Source of the DNA: Blastococcus sp. CT_GayMR20
GTDB lineage: Bacteria > Actinomycetota > Actinomycetes > Mycobacteriales > Geodermatophilaceae
DNA length: 64,000 nucleotides
Assembly: GCF_004570345.1 (NCBI RefSeq)
Contig: NZ_SPQM01000005.1
Coordinates: 32,698-96,697 of the forward strand
Direction: 5' to 3'
In this document: positions 18,625 through 26,184 of the stretch, in pieces
Layout of the letters: the number at the start of each line of letters is the position of its first letter
Position numbering within the stretch: the stretch's first letter is position 1
The notes under the pieces: generated by a model
Database searches by the model: none
What the model saw: only the letters and a program-made list of their open reading frames with translations
What the model was told of the DNA's origin: nothing
Made by a program: the position numbers and the translations under genes

Positions 18625-19523
18625 CGAAGGAGCCGGCATTGGATCGGGCCTCGGATCACGTCGCGGGCCTGGCCGAGCGGCTGCTCCAGCGCGCCGATGC
18701 CGCCGGCGTTTTCCCCACGCCGCTTGACTCCGTCGCCGAGGTGGTGGGGATCGAGGAGGTCCTCGACATCAGCGAGCTACCGGCTGCTGTCAAGCCGCGA
18801 CGGCCATCCTTTCTACGCCGGGTGGTCGGGGCCCTTCTTTACCGCGAGGAGGTGGCGTTCATCGACTACGGCCAGTCCCAAGTACGCGCTCGGTTCACCG
18901 AGGCGCACGAGATCGCCCACCGGGCGATCCCGTGGCACCAGGCGAGCCATGAGCTTTTTCTCGACGATGACCGCGCCCTCGACCCTGAGACTGAGCTGGA
19001 GCTCGAGGCAGAAGCGAACATCATGGCCGCTCATTTGCTCTTTCAGGGCGCCCGGTTTCATGACCGCGCTCTGAGCTACGAGTTGTCGCTGGCCACCCCG
19101 ACCCTGCTGGCGCCACAGTTCGGGACGTCCATGCATGCCACGATCCGGTACTACGTAGAGCATCACCCCGAGTCGGTCGCTCTCGCGATAGTTGGTCAGT
19201 TCGCGACCAGCGACGACACCGTTCCCGTTTGGAACGCTCTCGCTTCACCGACCTTCATCGCCGAGCATGGGCCGTTCAGTCGTTGGTTCCCCGGGAATCG
19301 CCTAGCCATCGGGTCGGGCGCCGACGTCCGACCACTGGGGCAGGTTGCGCACCGGGCACTGCACGGAGAGTCGCATCCCGAGCTAGAGCTACGACGCACA
19401 GCGTTGGACGGTGAAGTGCGTCGATACAAGGCCGAGGCGTTCTACAACCAGCGGTGTGTCTTCGTGCTGGTGACTCCGCGCTCAGGGCTGCGTCTGGGCC
19501 GGCGTGTGCGGCTGGCTGGCTGA
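18621..19523 (+). CDS. ImmA/IrrE-family metallopeptidase
   Basis: A 300-residue protein with the zinc-protease signature HEIAH (HExxH) within FTEAHEIAHRAIPWH, near residue 96, and a downstream glutamate-rich helix (ELELEAEANIMAAHLL) that typically supplies the third ligand. The N-terminal part (EVVGIEEVLDISELP) matches the usual lead-in of the family. The C-terminal 130 residues form a mixed domain that is longer than in minimal ImmA proteins and may sense a signal. GTG start overlaps the XRE stop. Predicted role: cleave or inactivate the upstream repressor. A proteasome-like gene follows 273 bp later on the same strand. Confidence 0.85.
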   Translation: MTKEPALDRASDHVAGLAERLLQRADAAGVFPTPLDSVAEVVGIEEVLDISELPAAVKPRRPSFLRRVVGALLYREEVAFIDYGQSQVRARFTEAHEIAHRAIPWHQASHELFLDDDRALDPETELELEAEANIMAAHLLFQGARFHDRALSYELSLATPTLLAPQFGTSMHATIRYYVEHHPESVALAIVGQFATSDDTVPVWNALASPTFIAEHGPFSRWFPGNRLAIGSGADVRPLGQVAHRALHGESHPELELRRTALDGEVRRYKAEAFYNQRCVFVLVTPRSGLRLGRRVRLAG

Positions 19524-19796
19524 GTGCTGTTGGACGTGTCACGGACGGCCGGCGAAGCTCGGCCGGACTTCTGTCAGTTCCGCAACGTCGTTGCCCCCGT
19601 GCGGGCATGGCACTCATGTCCACGGGCGCGCCCAACCGCGCGTCGTAGGCCAGTGGGCTCGGCCCGAGCAGGGCTGACGACCCTGTAGAGGGTGGTCGGT
19701 CGCGTGACCACAACGTGATCGACATGGCTCGCGGTTTCAGCCCGAGGGGTTGACGGATGTGCAACTCTTCGCTTCACAGAGGATCCGGGGAGACTC

Positions 19797-20621
19797 TTGA
19801 CGATCACAGTGGCCGTAGTCGTCGGCGACGGGCTCGTCGTCGCTAGCGATAGCGCGACCACGCTTCAAGCGAACTTTCCCGACGGCCACGCCGAGCCGAT
19901 CCACATCTGGAACAGCGCGGACAAGATCTTCAACCTCCGCAAGGGGCTTCCCTTGGCCGCGATGACGTGGGGACGAGGCACCATCCAAGGCCGGAGCATC
20001 TCGTCGCATGTGAAAGATCTCCGCCAAAGGCTCAGTGGTCAGTCCTCAGCTCACGCGGACTGGCAGCTCGACGAGGCTGCCTACTCAATGACCGAAGTGG
20101 TGGATCGGGTTAAGGAGTTCTTCGCGGAGCGGCTTGACGCGAGCCAGCCCTCCGCTCCCATGGGGTTGCTCGTGGCTGGTTACGGAGCCGACGACGACCG
20201 GCCGGCCCTCACCGAGTTGAACATTGATGCCGGCACGTGCAGCACTGGAGCGGAGCTTTCTGCTGGAGAGATCGGCATCTTCCAGTGGGGCCAACCTGAG
20301 GCTATCGCTCGTCTTCTCGACGGCGTGAGCCAGGACTTGCCACAGGCCCTCAGCAACCTCGGCGTGCCGGCGAATCTGGTGGACCCTTACACCCAAGCGA
20401 TAAAGGCCCAAGTGGCCCGACCGTTTATCTACGACTCCATGCCCCCCGTCGAGGCCATACAGCTAGCCGAGTGGCTGGTGGAGACCACGATCAAGTTCGT
20501 CCGCTTCGAACCTGGTCACCCGACGGTAGGAGGACCGGTTGAAGTCGCCGCGGTCACGCGGCACGAGGGTTTCAAGTGGGTCAAACGCAAGCACTACTAC
20601 ACCAGCACCCTCAACCCGTGA
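19797..20621 (+). CDS. Proteasome-like Ntn hydrolase, standalone
   Basis: A 274-residue protein whose start resembles proteasome beta/HslV subunits. After removal of Met the sequence begins TITVAVVVGDGLVVASDSAT. Thr1, Asp17 and a Lys in DKIFNL (about residue 42, after a short insertion) match the catalytic Thr1-Asp17-Lys33 set. GLPLAAMTWGRGTIQGRSI corresponds to the next core strand and glycine turn. The TTG start sits 4 bp after GGGGAG and leaves Thr directly behind Met, as needed for an N-terminal nucleophile without a propeptide. No unfoldase partner is nearby. The C-terminal third is not recognised. It lies downstream of XRE-ImmA, so it may be a protease or amidase effector of that switch; this role is inference. 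Confidence 0.68.
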   Translation: MTITVAVVVGDGLVVASDSATTLQANFPDGHAEPIHIWNSADKIFNLRKGLPLAAMTWGRGTIQGRSISSHVKDLRQRLSGQSSAHADWQLDEAAYSMTEVVDRVKEFFAERLDASQPSAPMGLLVAGYGADDDRPALTELNIDAGTCSTGAELSAGEIGIFQWGQPEAIARLLDGVSQDLPQALSNLGVPANLVDPYTQAIKAQVARPFIYDSMPPVEAIQLAEWLVETTIKFVRFEPGHPTVGGPVEVAAVTRHEGFKWVKRKHYYTSTLNP

Positions 20622-21093
20622 GGCAGGCATAGATGAACGAGAACGCCACCGCAGGTCGGGTGTACACCCCTACGTCGTCAGGCCAGGCGTCGCGTTCCTC
20701 GGCCTCGGGACGCTTTGCGGTCACATCGTCGAGCGCGCGGAAGCCCGCTACTCCTAGCAAGCTTCCGCCCTTGCGCCTACAACAACCAAAGTCCTCGAAG
20801 GGGAGTGGAAAGTCCCGGTAGCGGAGTCCACTCTGCTTCCCCATGACCATCTCCCTCCGACTGTGCAGGGCTGGGAAGGGTGGGCCGAAGGACCATCCCG
20901 CAGGGATGCGCAGCGCCCTTCCGGCGGCCGGCGCAGTCGGAGAGGCTCCTGCGAGGTGGGGGTGGCAGCTGCGCGATTTTGGGACCCGTGCGACGAGCGA
21001 TGGTGCGGGACCGGGAGATCGGAACCAGCCCCCATATCGGTACGTCCTGGGGAACCGGCGGTCGCCTCGGACCATCTATCCGCTAGCGACCGC
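20622..21093. other. Intergenic region carrying hairpin repeat A
   Basis: About 470 bp between the Ntn hydrolase and the convergent 276-aa gene. Apart from the repeat at 20855-20942 (81-bp match 20873-20953), I see no gene. The open frames across it are compositionally like GC-rich noise. Confidence 0.65.
20855..20942. repeat. Palindromic hairpin repeat, copy A
   Basis: An imperfect palindrome bounded by CTCCGAC (20855) and GTCGGAG (ending 20942). Its 81-bp core 20873-20953 matches 25682-25762 with only 3 mismatches, in the same orientation. Internal GGGTGGGCC/GGaCCATCCC and AGGG/CCCT pairings suggest a folded multi-stem structure. The two copies bracket the restriction-modification segment. 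Confidence 0.8.
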
Positions 21094-21924
21094 TCACGCA
21101 GAAGGGTGCCGTTGTAACAGGGCGGCGACACAGGCAACGACCGCGGAGGCGTCGCGACGGTCGTAGCGAAAGTCGGCGGTGATGGCGTCGGCGTGGTGGG
21201 CACCGCTGGCAAGGGAGTGCACCGCGGCGCGCAGCGCGGCGAATCGTTGCGCCAGGTCGCGTTGCCGTGCCGTCCTCGGTTCGTCGTACGCAACTGGTGG
21301 GTCGAGCTGGTCGTATAGGTCGAGAGCCAGCCGCGCGTCGCGCACTGCGTCCTCGGCGCGGCCGTCCGTCAGCGCCCGTAGCGCTGCTTGCAGCCGGCGG
21401 CCGGCCTGTGCGCGCAGGCTGTTCGGATCGCCGAGAGGCAGCGGCACCAGTAGTGGCACGGTGACTAGGGCGCCGAGGCGCTCGGCATGGCTGGCCCAGA
21501 TTGGGCCGCGGACGCGGATCCAGTCCTGCGCGTCGGCGGCCGGGTAGTCCAGAGTCGCGGCGCCGACGAGGGCGACGTTCAGGTCGACGAGCAGTTCCAG
21601 GTCGCCTCCATCGCGGTCGGCCTCAACGCCGGCCAGTTGCTGGTCGTTAATTGTCGTGGTGAGCACCACCGAGCGCGGGTAGGACGCTGCGGCGCTGACT
21701 GGCAGCGGCTGATCGGATTGCAGCACCCCGATCCAGCCCATCGAGTGCTGGAGCCGTAGCGCTCCGGAGATCAGCGCAACCGACCCCACGGGAAGGCCCA
21801 CCGGGGTGGCTTTGTAGCGCAGCGCGAGACGGTGGGCGCCTGGCCCAGGCTCCGCTGTCACTTCGTCGAACATGAGGCGAAGCTCTGCGCCAACGGCCAG
21901 ACGGATGTTCGTCACGCCGTTCAT
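21094..21924 (-). CDS. Hypothetical 276-aa protein divergent from restriction-modification genes
   Basis: No family recognised. The first half (about residues 1-150) is beta-rich and starts MNGVTNIRLAVGAELRLMFD. The second half is helical and Arg/Ala-rich, with a TPR-like helix pair around RRLQAALRALTDGRAEDAVR and DARLALDLYDQL, ending in RYDRRDASAVVACVAALLQR. No signal peptide, membrane segment or catalytic motif is seen. It points away from the methyltransferase, sharing a 368-bp divergent region, and lies inside the segment bracketed by the two hairpin repeats. It is therefore probably part of the same mobile cassette, perhaps an accessory or a separate defence protein. Confidence 0.7.
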   Translation of the reverse strand: MNGVTNIRLAVGAELRLMFDEVTAEPGPGAHRLALRYKATPVGLPVGSVALISGALRLQHSMGWIGVLQSDQPLPVSAAASYPRSVVLTTTINDQQLAGVEADRDGGDLELLVDLNVALVGAATLDYPAADAQDWIRVRGPIWASHAERLGALVTVPLLVPLPLGDPNSLRAQAGRRLQAALRALTDGRAEDAVRDARLALDLYDQLDPPVAYDEPRTARQRDLAQRFAALRAAVHSLASGAHHADAITADFRYDRRDASAVVACVAALLQRHPSA

Positions 21925-22292
21925 CGTCCCGAACGCGGTTACCAGGGTGGGACGGCCCTCGCTCTGCCGGTCGTCGAGCGGGCCCTGAATGCTGCCGCAG
22001 GGCCGCGGCAGCTGAGCTAGTCGCTGCTCGGGTCAGGCCTCCTGCCGGCCCAGGCTGAAGTGGCAGTCGGCGGCCATGAGGGCGAGATGCCTTGGAAGTT
22101 TCTGGGGCAGACGCCAGCCGGAACCGCCGCCGGCGAGAGCGTCCTGCGCCGCGGCCCGGCCGGCGTCCGTTTCGCCTTCCCTTCAGGCCTGATGCTCGAC
22201 GCTCGTCGCCGGTGATGTTGTCCGCCACTCGCTGACCTCGGGTTTCCTCCCGGTCGCCAGTTCTGTGACCCCCATGGGTCAGACTGCACCCC
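21925..22292. other. Divergent intergenic region, 276-aa gene / methyltransferase
   Basis: A 368-bp spacer. It has a short CTGCCGC/GCGGCAG hairpin at 21992-22011. Promoters for both flanking genes must be here, but no clear -35/-10 pair or controller-protein box was recognised. Confidence 0.5.
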
Positions 22293-24032
22293 GTGGTACT
22301 CCGGTCGGCCTCTGCAGATCTTGATACGGCGGCCCTTCGGAAGGCGCGGGGCGCCTTCTTTACCCCGGAACCGCTCGCGCGCTACATCACTGACTGGGCG
22401 GTCCGTTCCGTCGACGACCGTGTGCTCGAACCCTCGTGCGGCGAGGCGGCGTTCCTCCTCGCCGCGGTCGATCGCCTGGCCGCTCTGGAGGCCACCAGCA
22501 CCGGACAGACGTTGCTCCCCCACCTCGACGGCGTCGAACTGCACGAGGACTCAGCCCAAGCAGCACGGGAACTGCTGACAGCAGCTGGCGTGGAGGCAAC
22601 CGTCACCGTCGGAGACTTCTTCGGGATCAATCCGGGGCGGCAGTACGACGCGGTGATCGGAAATCCGCCTTACGTCCGCTACCAGGACTTTTCCGGCGAG
22701 AGCCGGGCACGATCCCGCGCCGCGGCGCTCCGCGGCGGCGTCTCCCTGACTGGCCTGGCGTCCTCCTGGGCGGCCTTCACGGTGCATGCGGCACAGTTCT
22801 TGAAGCCCGGCGGTCGTCTCGGCTTGGTGCTGCCGGCCGAACTCTTGACGGTCAACTACGCGGCCGGGGTGCGCACCTTCCTGCTGCAGAATTTCGAGCA
22901 GGTCGACCTCGTCGCCTTCGACGAGCGTGTCTTTCCCGGGGTACTAGAAGAGGTCGTCCTGGTTCTGGCTGATGGTTACGCCGACGGCCCCACCGACCAC
23001 TTCCGGCTGTTCCAGGCGAGGAACGCCGACGACCTGGCGAACACGACGACGCCACGGCTGTGGCGGCCGATCCCGCCCGCCGGCAAGTGGACTGCCAGCC
23101 TGCTGACCAGCGAGACTCTCGGCGCCTATTCCGGGCTGCTGGCGACTGAGTCCTTCACGCTGCTGGAGACCTGGGGCGACACGACGCTCGGCATGGTCAC
23201 GGGCAACAACAAGTACTTCACCTTGAGCCCAGCGCGCGCCGCTCAGCTTGGCCTGTCCAAGTCAGACCTGCTGCGGTTGTCACCCCCTGGCTCGCGACAC
23301 CTGCGGGGCCTCAGCCTCACCAGCGCTGCACTCACTGAGTTGGGAGACGCCGGCGCAGCAGTCTGGTTGTTCCGACCGGCTGGCGAGCCGTCTGCGGCTG
23401 CGTGGGCGTACATCGCAGAGGGCGAGGCGCGAGAGGTTGATCAGGCCTACAAGTGCCAGGTGAGAAAACCGTGGTGGCGGACGCCGCTGGTGAAGCCGGC
23501 TGATCTGCTGCTGACGTACATGAACGCCGATACGCCGCGGCTGTCTGCCAACAAGGCCCGGGCGCACCATCTCAACTCGGTGCACGGCGTTTATCTGAAG
23601 CCGGAGCACCGAGCGCTGGGCAGCGATCTGCTGCCGGTGGCGTCCTTGAACTCCATGACGCTGCTCGGCGCAGAGATGGTTGGCCGCGCCTACGGCGGCG
23701 GGATGCTCAAGCTGGAACCCAAGGAAGCTGACCTGTTGCCCGTGCCGTCGCCCGCCCTGACCAAAGCCGCCGAGACGGCCCTACGGAGACTTCGGCCGCA
23801 GTTGGTCCGCCTCCTGGCCAGCGGTCAAGTCGTGTCGGCGGCCCGCGCGGTCGATGAGGTGCTGCTCGTTGGTGAACTCGGGCTACCAGAGGCTGAGGTG
23901 AAGGCCCTCCGCCAAGGACACGAGGAGCTGACGGCCCGACGCGTCGCAAGAGGTGGTGCGTCGCATGTTCATCGCGGTGACGGGGACACAGTCAGCCGGA
24001 GAGCCAACAGCAACAGGCTGCGGCGTCTCTGA
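22293..24032 (+). CDS. Type II N6-adenine DNA methyltransferase
   Basis: A 579-residue methyltransferase. The N-terminal RKARGAFFTPEPLARYI is the typical lead-in of gamma-class Eco57I/TaqI-like N6-adenine enzymes. VLEPSCGEAAFL (about residues 44-55) is the SAM-binding motif I and NPPYVRYQDF is catalytic motif IV (NPPY). The C-terminal half should hold target recognition. It transfers a methyl group from SAM to adenine in a specific site, protecting host and island DNA. The GTG start at 22293 is preferred because the conserved FFTP region follows at the usual distance. Its stop overlaps the next gene's ATG (TGATG), implying translational coupling with the probable endonuclease. Recognition sequence cannot be read from sequence alone. 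Confidence 0.88.
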   Translation: MVLRSASADLDTAALRKARGAFFTPEPLARYITDWAVRSVDDRVLEPSCGEAAFLLAAVDRLAALEATSTGQTLLPHLDGVELHEDSAQAARELLTAAGVEATVTVGDFFGINPGRQYDAVIGNPPYVRYQDFSGESRARSRAAALRGGVSLTGLASSWAAFTVHAAQFLKPGGRLGLVLPAELLTVNYAAGVRTFLLQNFEQVDLVAFDERVFPGVLEEVVLVLADGYADGPTDHFRLFQARNADDLANTTTPRLWRPIPPAGKWTASLLTSETLGAYSGLLATESFTLLETWGDTTLGMVTGNNKYFTLSPARAAQLGLSKSDLLRLSPPGSRHLRGLSLTSAALTELGDAGAAVWLFRPAGEPSAAAWAYIAEGEAREVDQAYKCQVRKPWWRTPLVKPADLLLTYMNADTPRLSANKARAHHLNSVHGVYLKPEHRALGSDLLPVASLNSMTLLGAEMVGRAYGGGMLKLEPKEADLLPVPSPALTKAAETALRRLRPQLVRLLASGQVVSAARAVDEVLLVGELGLPEAEVKALRQGHEELTARRVARGGASHVHRGDGDTVSRRANSNRLRRL

Positions 24033-25072
24033 TGGCTGCTGAACGCAGTCTCAAGTCCGAGGCTTGGACCCTGTTCGACCGGATCGTTGAGCGGGCGATC
24101 GGCGGGGAGCTGCAGGACTACAGCAACCCATGGAACCGCGAGTCCGAAGAGGGTCCCCTCTGCTACAACCCCGACTACGACGTTCTCCAGCAGCTGCTGG
24201 GCGTGCCGCTACTGCTGCAAGCGGCCTCGCAGTCCGGTGTGCCGGCGTTAGCCCTTGACGTCTGGACTGCCTACGAGCTGCGCCGAGCCGGCTTCGAGCC
24301 CGATCTGGTGTGGCCCCGGGCAAATCCACCACGCATCCTGCCGTCGACTCTGGTGGCGCTACGGCGGGAAGCAACTCGTGAACAGCTGCGCGTGCTCGAT
24401 GCCATGCTGCAGTCCGGTAAGACGTACAGTAACGAGACCGGCGCGAACGCGAACATCCTCGGCAAGAACTACGTCAAGCAGGTCGACGTCGTCATGTCCG
24501 CCTGGAACACCGGTCCCGAGATCATGATCTCGACCAAGCGGATGGACTCGTCGTTCGGCAAGAACGCTGCCAACCGTGTCGAAGAGAGCTACGGCGACGC
24601 CAAGAACCTGCGCAGTCGGCACCCGCAAGCGGCACTTGGGTTTCTCTACAGCCTGCGCTCGACCGCGCTGACGCCGCAGTTCGCCGACATTGCCGCCTGG
24701 ATCATCGACCTTCTCGGCAAGCTCGGCCGCGAGGACGACGCTTACGACGCCGTCTGCCTCGTCATCCCTGACTGGTCGGACGAATTGCCGTCCCCGCCGG
24801 GCGGCGACGAGGACGACGAAGACCCTCTTGTCTCAGCTGGTGTACAGACCAGCGCCTCCGCCGAGGAGGAGCCGCTGCCGCTCCCGCTGCCCGAAGATGA
24901 GCTGGATCAACGGCTCCGGGACCTCCCGCATGTCGGGCTACGTCGCGACGCCGTACCGCCGAACCTCTCCCCAGAGGTCTTCTTCCCTACGATCGTCAAC
25001 CGGGTGCTCGACAACAGCCCAGTGAATTTCCACCGCGAGGCGCGGTTACGCCGAGAGGAAGCCTCCGCGTAG
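24032..25072 (+). CDS. Probable type II restriction endonuclease
   Basis: A 346-residue protein translationally coupled to the adenine methyltransferase, the standard place for a cognate nuclease. The core VDVVMSAWNTGPEIMISTKR (about residues 152-171) has the spacing of a PD-(D/E)XK active site: an Asp, then a strand with Glu and a terminal Lys, with STK in place of the usual ExK. It is followed by MDSSFGKNAANRVEESYGDA, a helix rich in charged residues. The last 90 residues are acidic and Pro-rich, then Arg-rich. No nuclease family was recognised by name, so the call rests on context plus this motif. It could alternatively be a specificity or accessory protein. Confidence 0.68.
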   Translation: MAAERSLKSEAWTLFDRIVERAIGGELQDYSNPWNRESEEGPLCYNPDYDVLQQLLGVPLLLQAASQSGVPALALDVWTAYELRRAGFEPDLVWPRANPPRILPSTLVALRREATREQLRVLDAMLQSGKTYSNETGANANILGKNYVKQVDVVMSAWNTGPEIMISTKRMDSSFGKNAANRVEESYGDAKNLRSRHPQAALGFLYSLRSTALTPQFADIAAWIIDLLGKLGREDDAYDAVCLVIPDWSDELPSPPGGDEDDEDPLVSAGVQTSASAEEEPLPLPLPEDELDQRLRDLPHVGLRRDAVPPNLSPEVFFPTIVNRVLDNSPVNFHREARLRREEASA

Positions 25073-25309
25073 CTAGGCAACGCAAAGTAACGGTTGCTTG
25101 CCGTGACGGTGAGACTGCCTTACCCTCACTCCCGAACGACCCCACGCCTAGCCGTGGTGTGCGTCCCCGGACGTACATCCCGGTAGGCCTAAATGTTGGG
25201 TCTCACGGGCTGCATATGAGTCAGCCCCGGGGTTGTTCAACCAAGCAGACGCTTGCTGTCCATGAGGTGCTGCGATCCGGGGCGCGGCCACACCCTTGTG
25301 GAGTTCGCC

Positions 25310-25513
25310 ATGCAGTCTGTTTCCTCTGAAGTCACGCGTGAGCGTGTGATCACCAGCAAGAACGTCGTAGCCCTGACGGTGGTCGTCGGCGGCTTCATGA
25401 CCTTGGCCGGTTTGACCGTCTACTCGATCAACAAGACTGGGGGCACCGAAGCGCTGAGCGGCATGGCGCAGGTCGTTAGCGCATTCAGTTGGCTGCAGGG
25501 CTCTCTCGGCTGA
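25310..25513 (+). CDS. Small single-TM protein, island-encoded
   Basis: A 67-residue protein beginning MQSVSSEVTRERVITSKNVV with one hydrophobic helix (VVALTVVVGGFMTLAGLTVYS, given in part), then a short polar C terminus. The ATG at 25310 is chosen; the longer reading from 25253 is Cys-rich and lacks a ribosome site. No family is recognised. It is the last gene before the attachment site, downstream of the restriction-modification pair. Confidence is limited by its size. Confidence 0.5.
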   Translation: MQSVSSEVTRERVITSKNVVALTVVVGGFMTLAGLTVYSINKTGGTEALSGMAQVVSAFSWLQGSLG

Positions 25514-25661
25514 CGAGCCGGAGGGCGTCGACCAGCTGTACCGGTCCTGGTTCGAGACCCGCTACCCACGACACCTGATCGGTGACGCCGGACCTGACCT
25601 CGCAGATCAAGGCGTGGGTGGTTAGCCCGAGGGTCTACCCCGCCTCCCATATCCCGCCCTA

Positions 25662-25751
25662 CTCCGACGGCGCAGCGCCGGGGGAAGGGTGGGCCGAAGG
25701 CCCATCCCGAAGGGACGCGCAGCGCCCTTCCGGCGGCCGGCGCAGTCGGAG
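25662..25751. repeat. Palindromic hairpin repeat, copy B
   Basis: Bounded by CTCCGAC (25662) and GTCGGAG (ending 25751). The core 25682-25762 matches copy A at 78 of 81 positions in direct orientation. In this copy GGGTGGGCC and GGCCCATCCC pair around GAA, and GAAGGG pairs with CCCTTC, giving a nested stem-loop. It lies between the restriction cassette and the attachment site. Confidence 0.8.
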
Positions 25752-25823
25752 AGGCTCCTGCGGGTGTGGGGCGCGGTTGCCGTCGTCCGGGCAGTGTCCG
25801 AGACGACTGCTGCGGTGGCCCCA

Positions 25824-25852
25824 GTCCGCACACAGTCCGCAGATGGTCCGCA
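25824..25852. promoter_or_regulatory. Three GTCCGCA repeats at 11-bp intervals near att
   Basis: GTCCGCA occurs at 25824, 25835 and 25846, exactly one helical turn apart, about 110 bp inside the attachment core. Phased short direct repeats at this distance are typical of integrase arm-binding or excisionase sites; that function is inferred. Confidence 0.5.
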
Positions 25853-25960
25853 AAACGGCCAGAATCAGCCAACCACAGCCGCGAGCGACCCTTGGCAAAA
25901 GTGCTGGTCAAGTGGGGTTTCCAGTCACAGCCCACCGCGCCAAACCACCCCTCGGTCGAT

Positions 25961-26002
25961 TTTGCAAGGCGGGGGTTAGGGGTTCGATTCCCCTCGTCTC
26001 CA
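25961..26002 (+). pseudogene. tRNA-Ala(UGC) 3' remnant: element/chromosome attachment site
   Basis: Reads as a tRNA from position 32 onward: anticodon loop TTTGCAA (anticodon TGC), 3' anticodon stem GGCGG, variable GGGTT, T arm AGGGG-TTCGATT-CCCCT, acceptor 3' strand CGTCTCC and discriminator A. The T at position 70 is compatible with the G3:U70 alanine identity pair. The bases before it (CTCGGTCGAT) cannot form the 5' anticodon stem, so the 5' half is absent. This is what is left at the distal end when an element integrates into a tRNA 3' end and rebuilds the gene at its other end. In mycobacteria a tRNA-Ala gene lies at the same place, between gyrA and ppiA. Confidence 0.82.
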
Positions 26003-26184
26003 CCCACATCCTGCACGCCCGCTGCCCTTCCGGTGACGGTGCCCACAACACCCGCGTCGTGCTCCCCAGAAGGGGGGCGTCCTGCTTGGTCGCGTCGCGT
26101 CCCCGTGTGACAGTCGGACGAACGAGACCAGCCCGACTTGCTCGACGACGAGGAGGTCACCACACAGCACGGGGGAGAACAGTC

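Larger units (their letters stand above)
25514..26184. other. Attachment-site region without a convincing gene
   Basis: Contains hairpin repeat B, the phased GTCCGCA repeats and the tRNA-Ala 3' remnant. A short protein-like stretch just after the small TM gene (EPEGVDQLYRSWFETRYPRH, plus strand from about 25512) ends at a TAG near 25624. It is in a different frame from the TM gene and may be a remnant of a decayed gene. The segment after 26006 is chromosomal leader for the arginine decarboxylase gene. Confidence 0.7.

Noticed and set aside
18214..25513. A complete multi-gene defence system such as BREX, DISARM or CBASS
   Set aside because: Only a methyltransferase, a probable nuclease and unlinked unknowns are present; no helicase, PglZ, cyclase or other signature gene was found.
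20855..25762. Integron attC sites flanking a gene cassette
   Set aside because: The repeats fold, but lack the GTTRRRY/RYYYAAC core ends and no integron integrase is present.
25961..26002. Complete tRNA gene, or tRNA-Cys(GCA)
   Set aside because: No 5' half can pair with the anticodon and acceptor 3' strands. Reading the anticodon as GCA shifts the stem lengths out of register, whereas TGC gives regular stems and U70.
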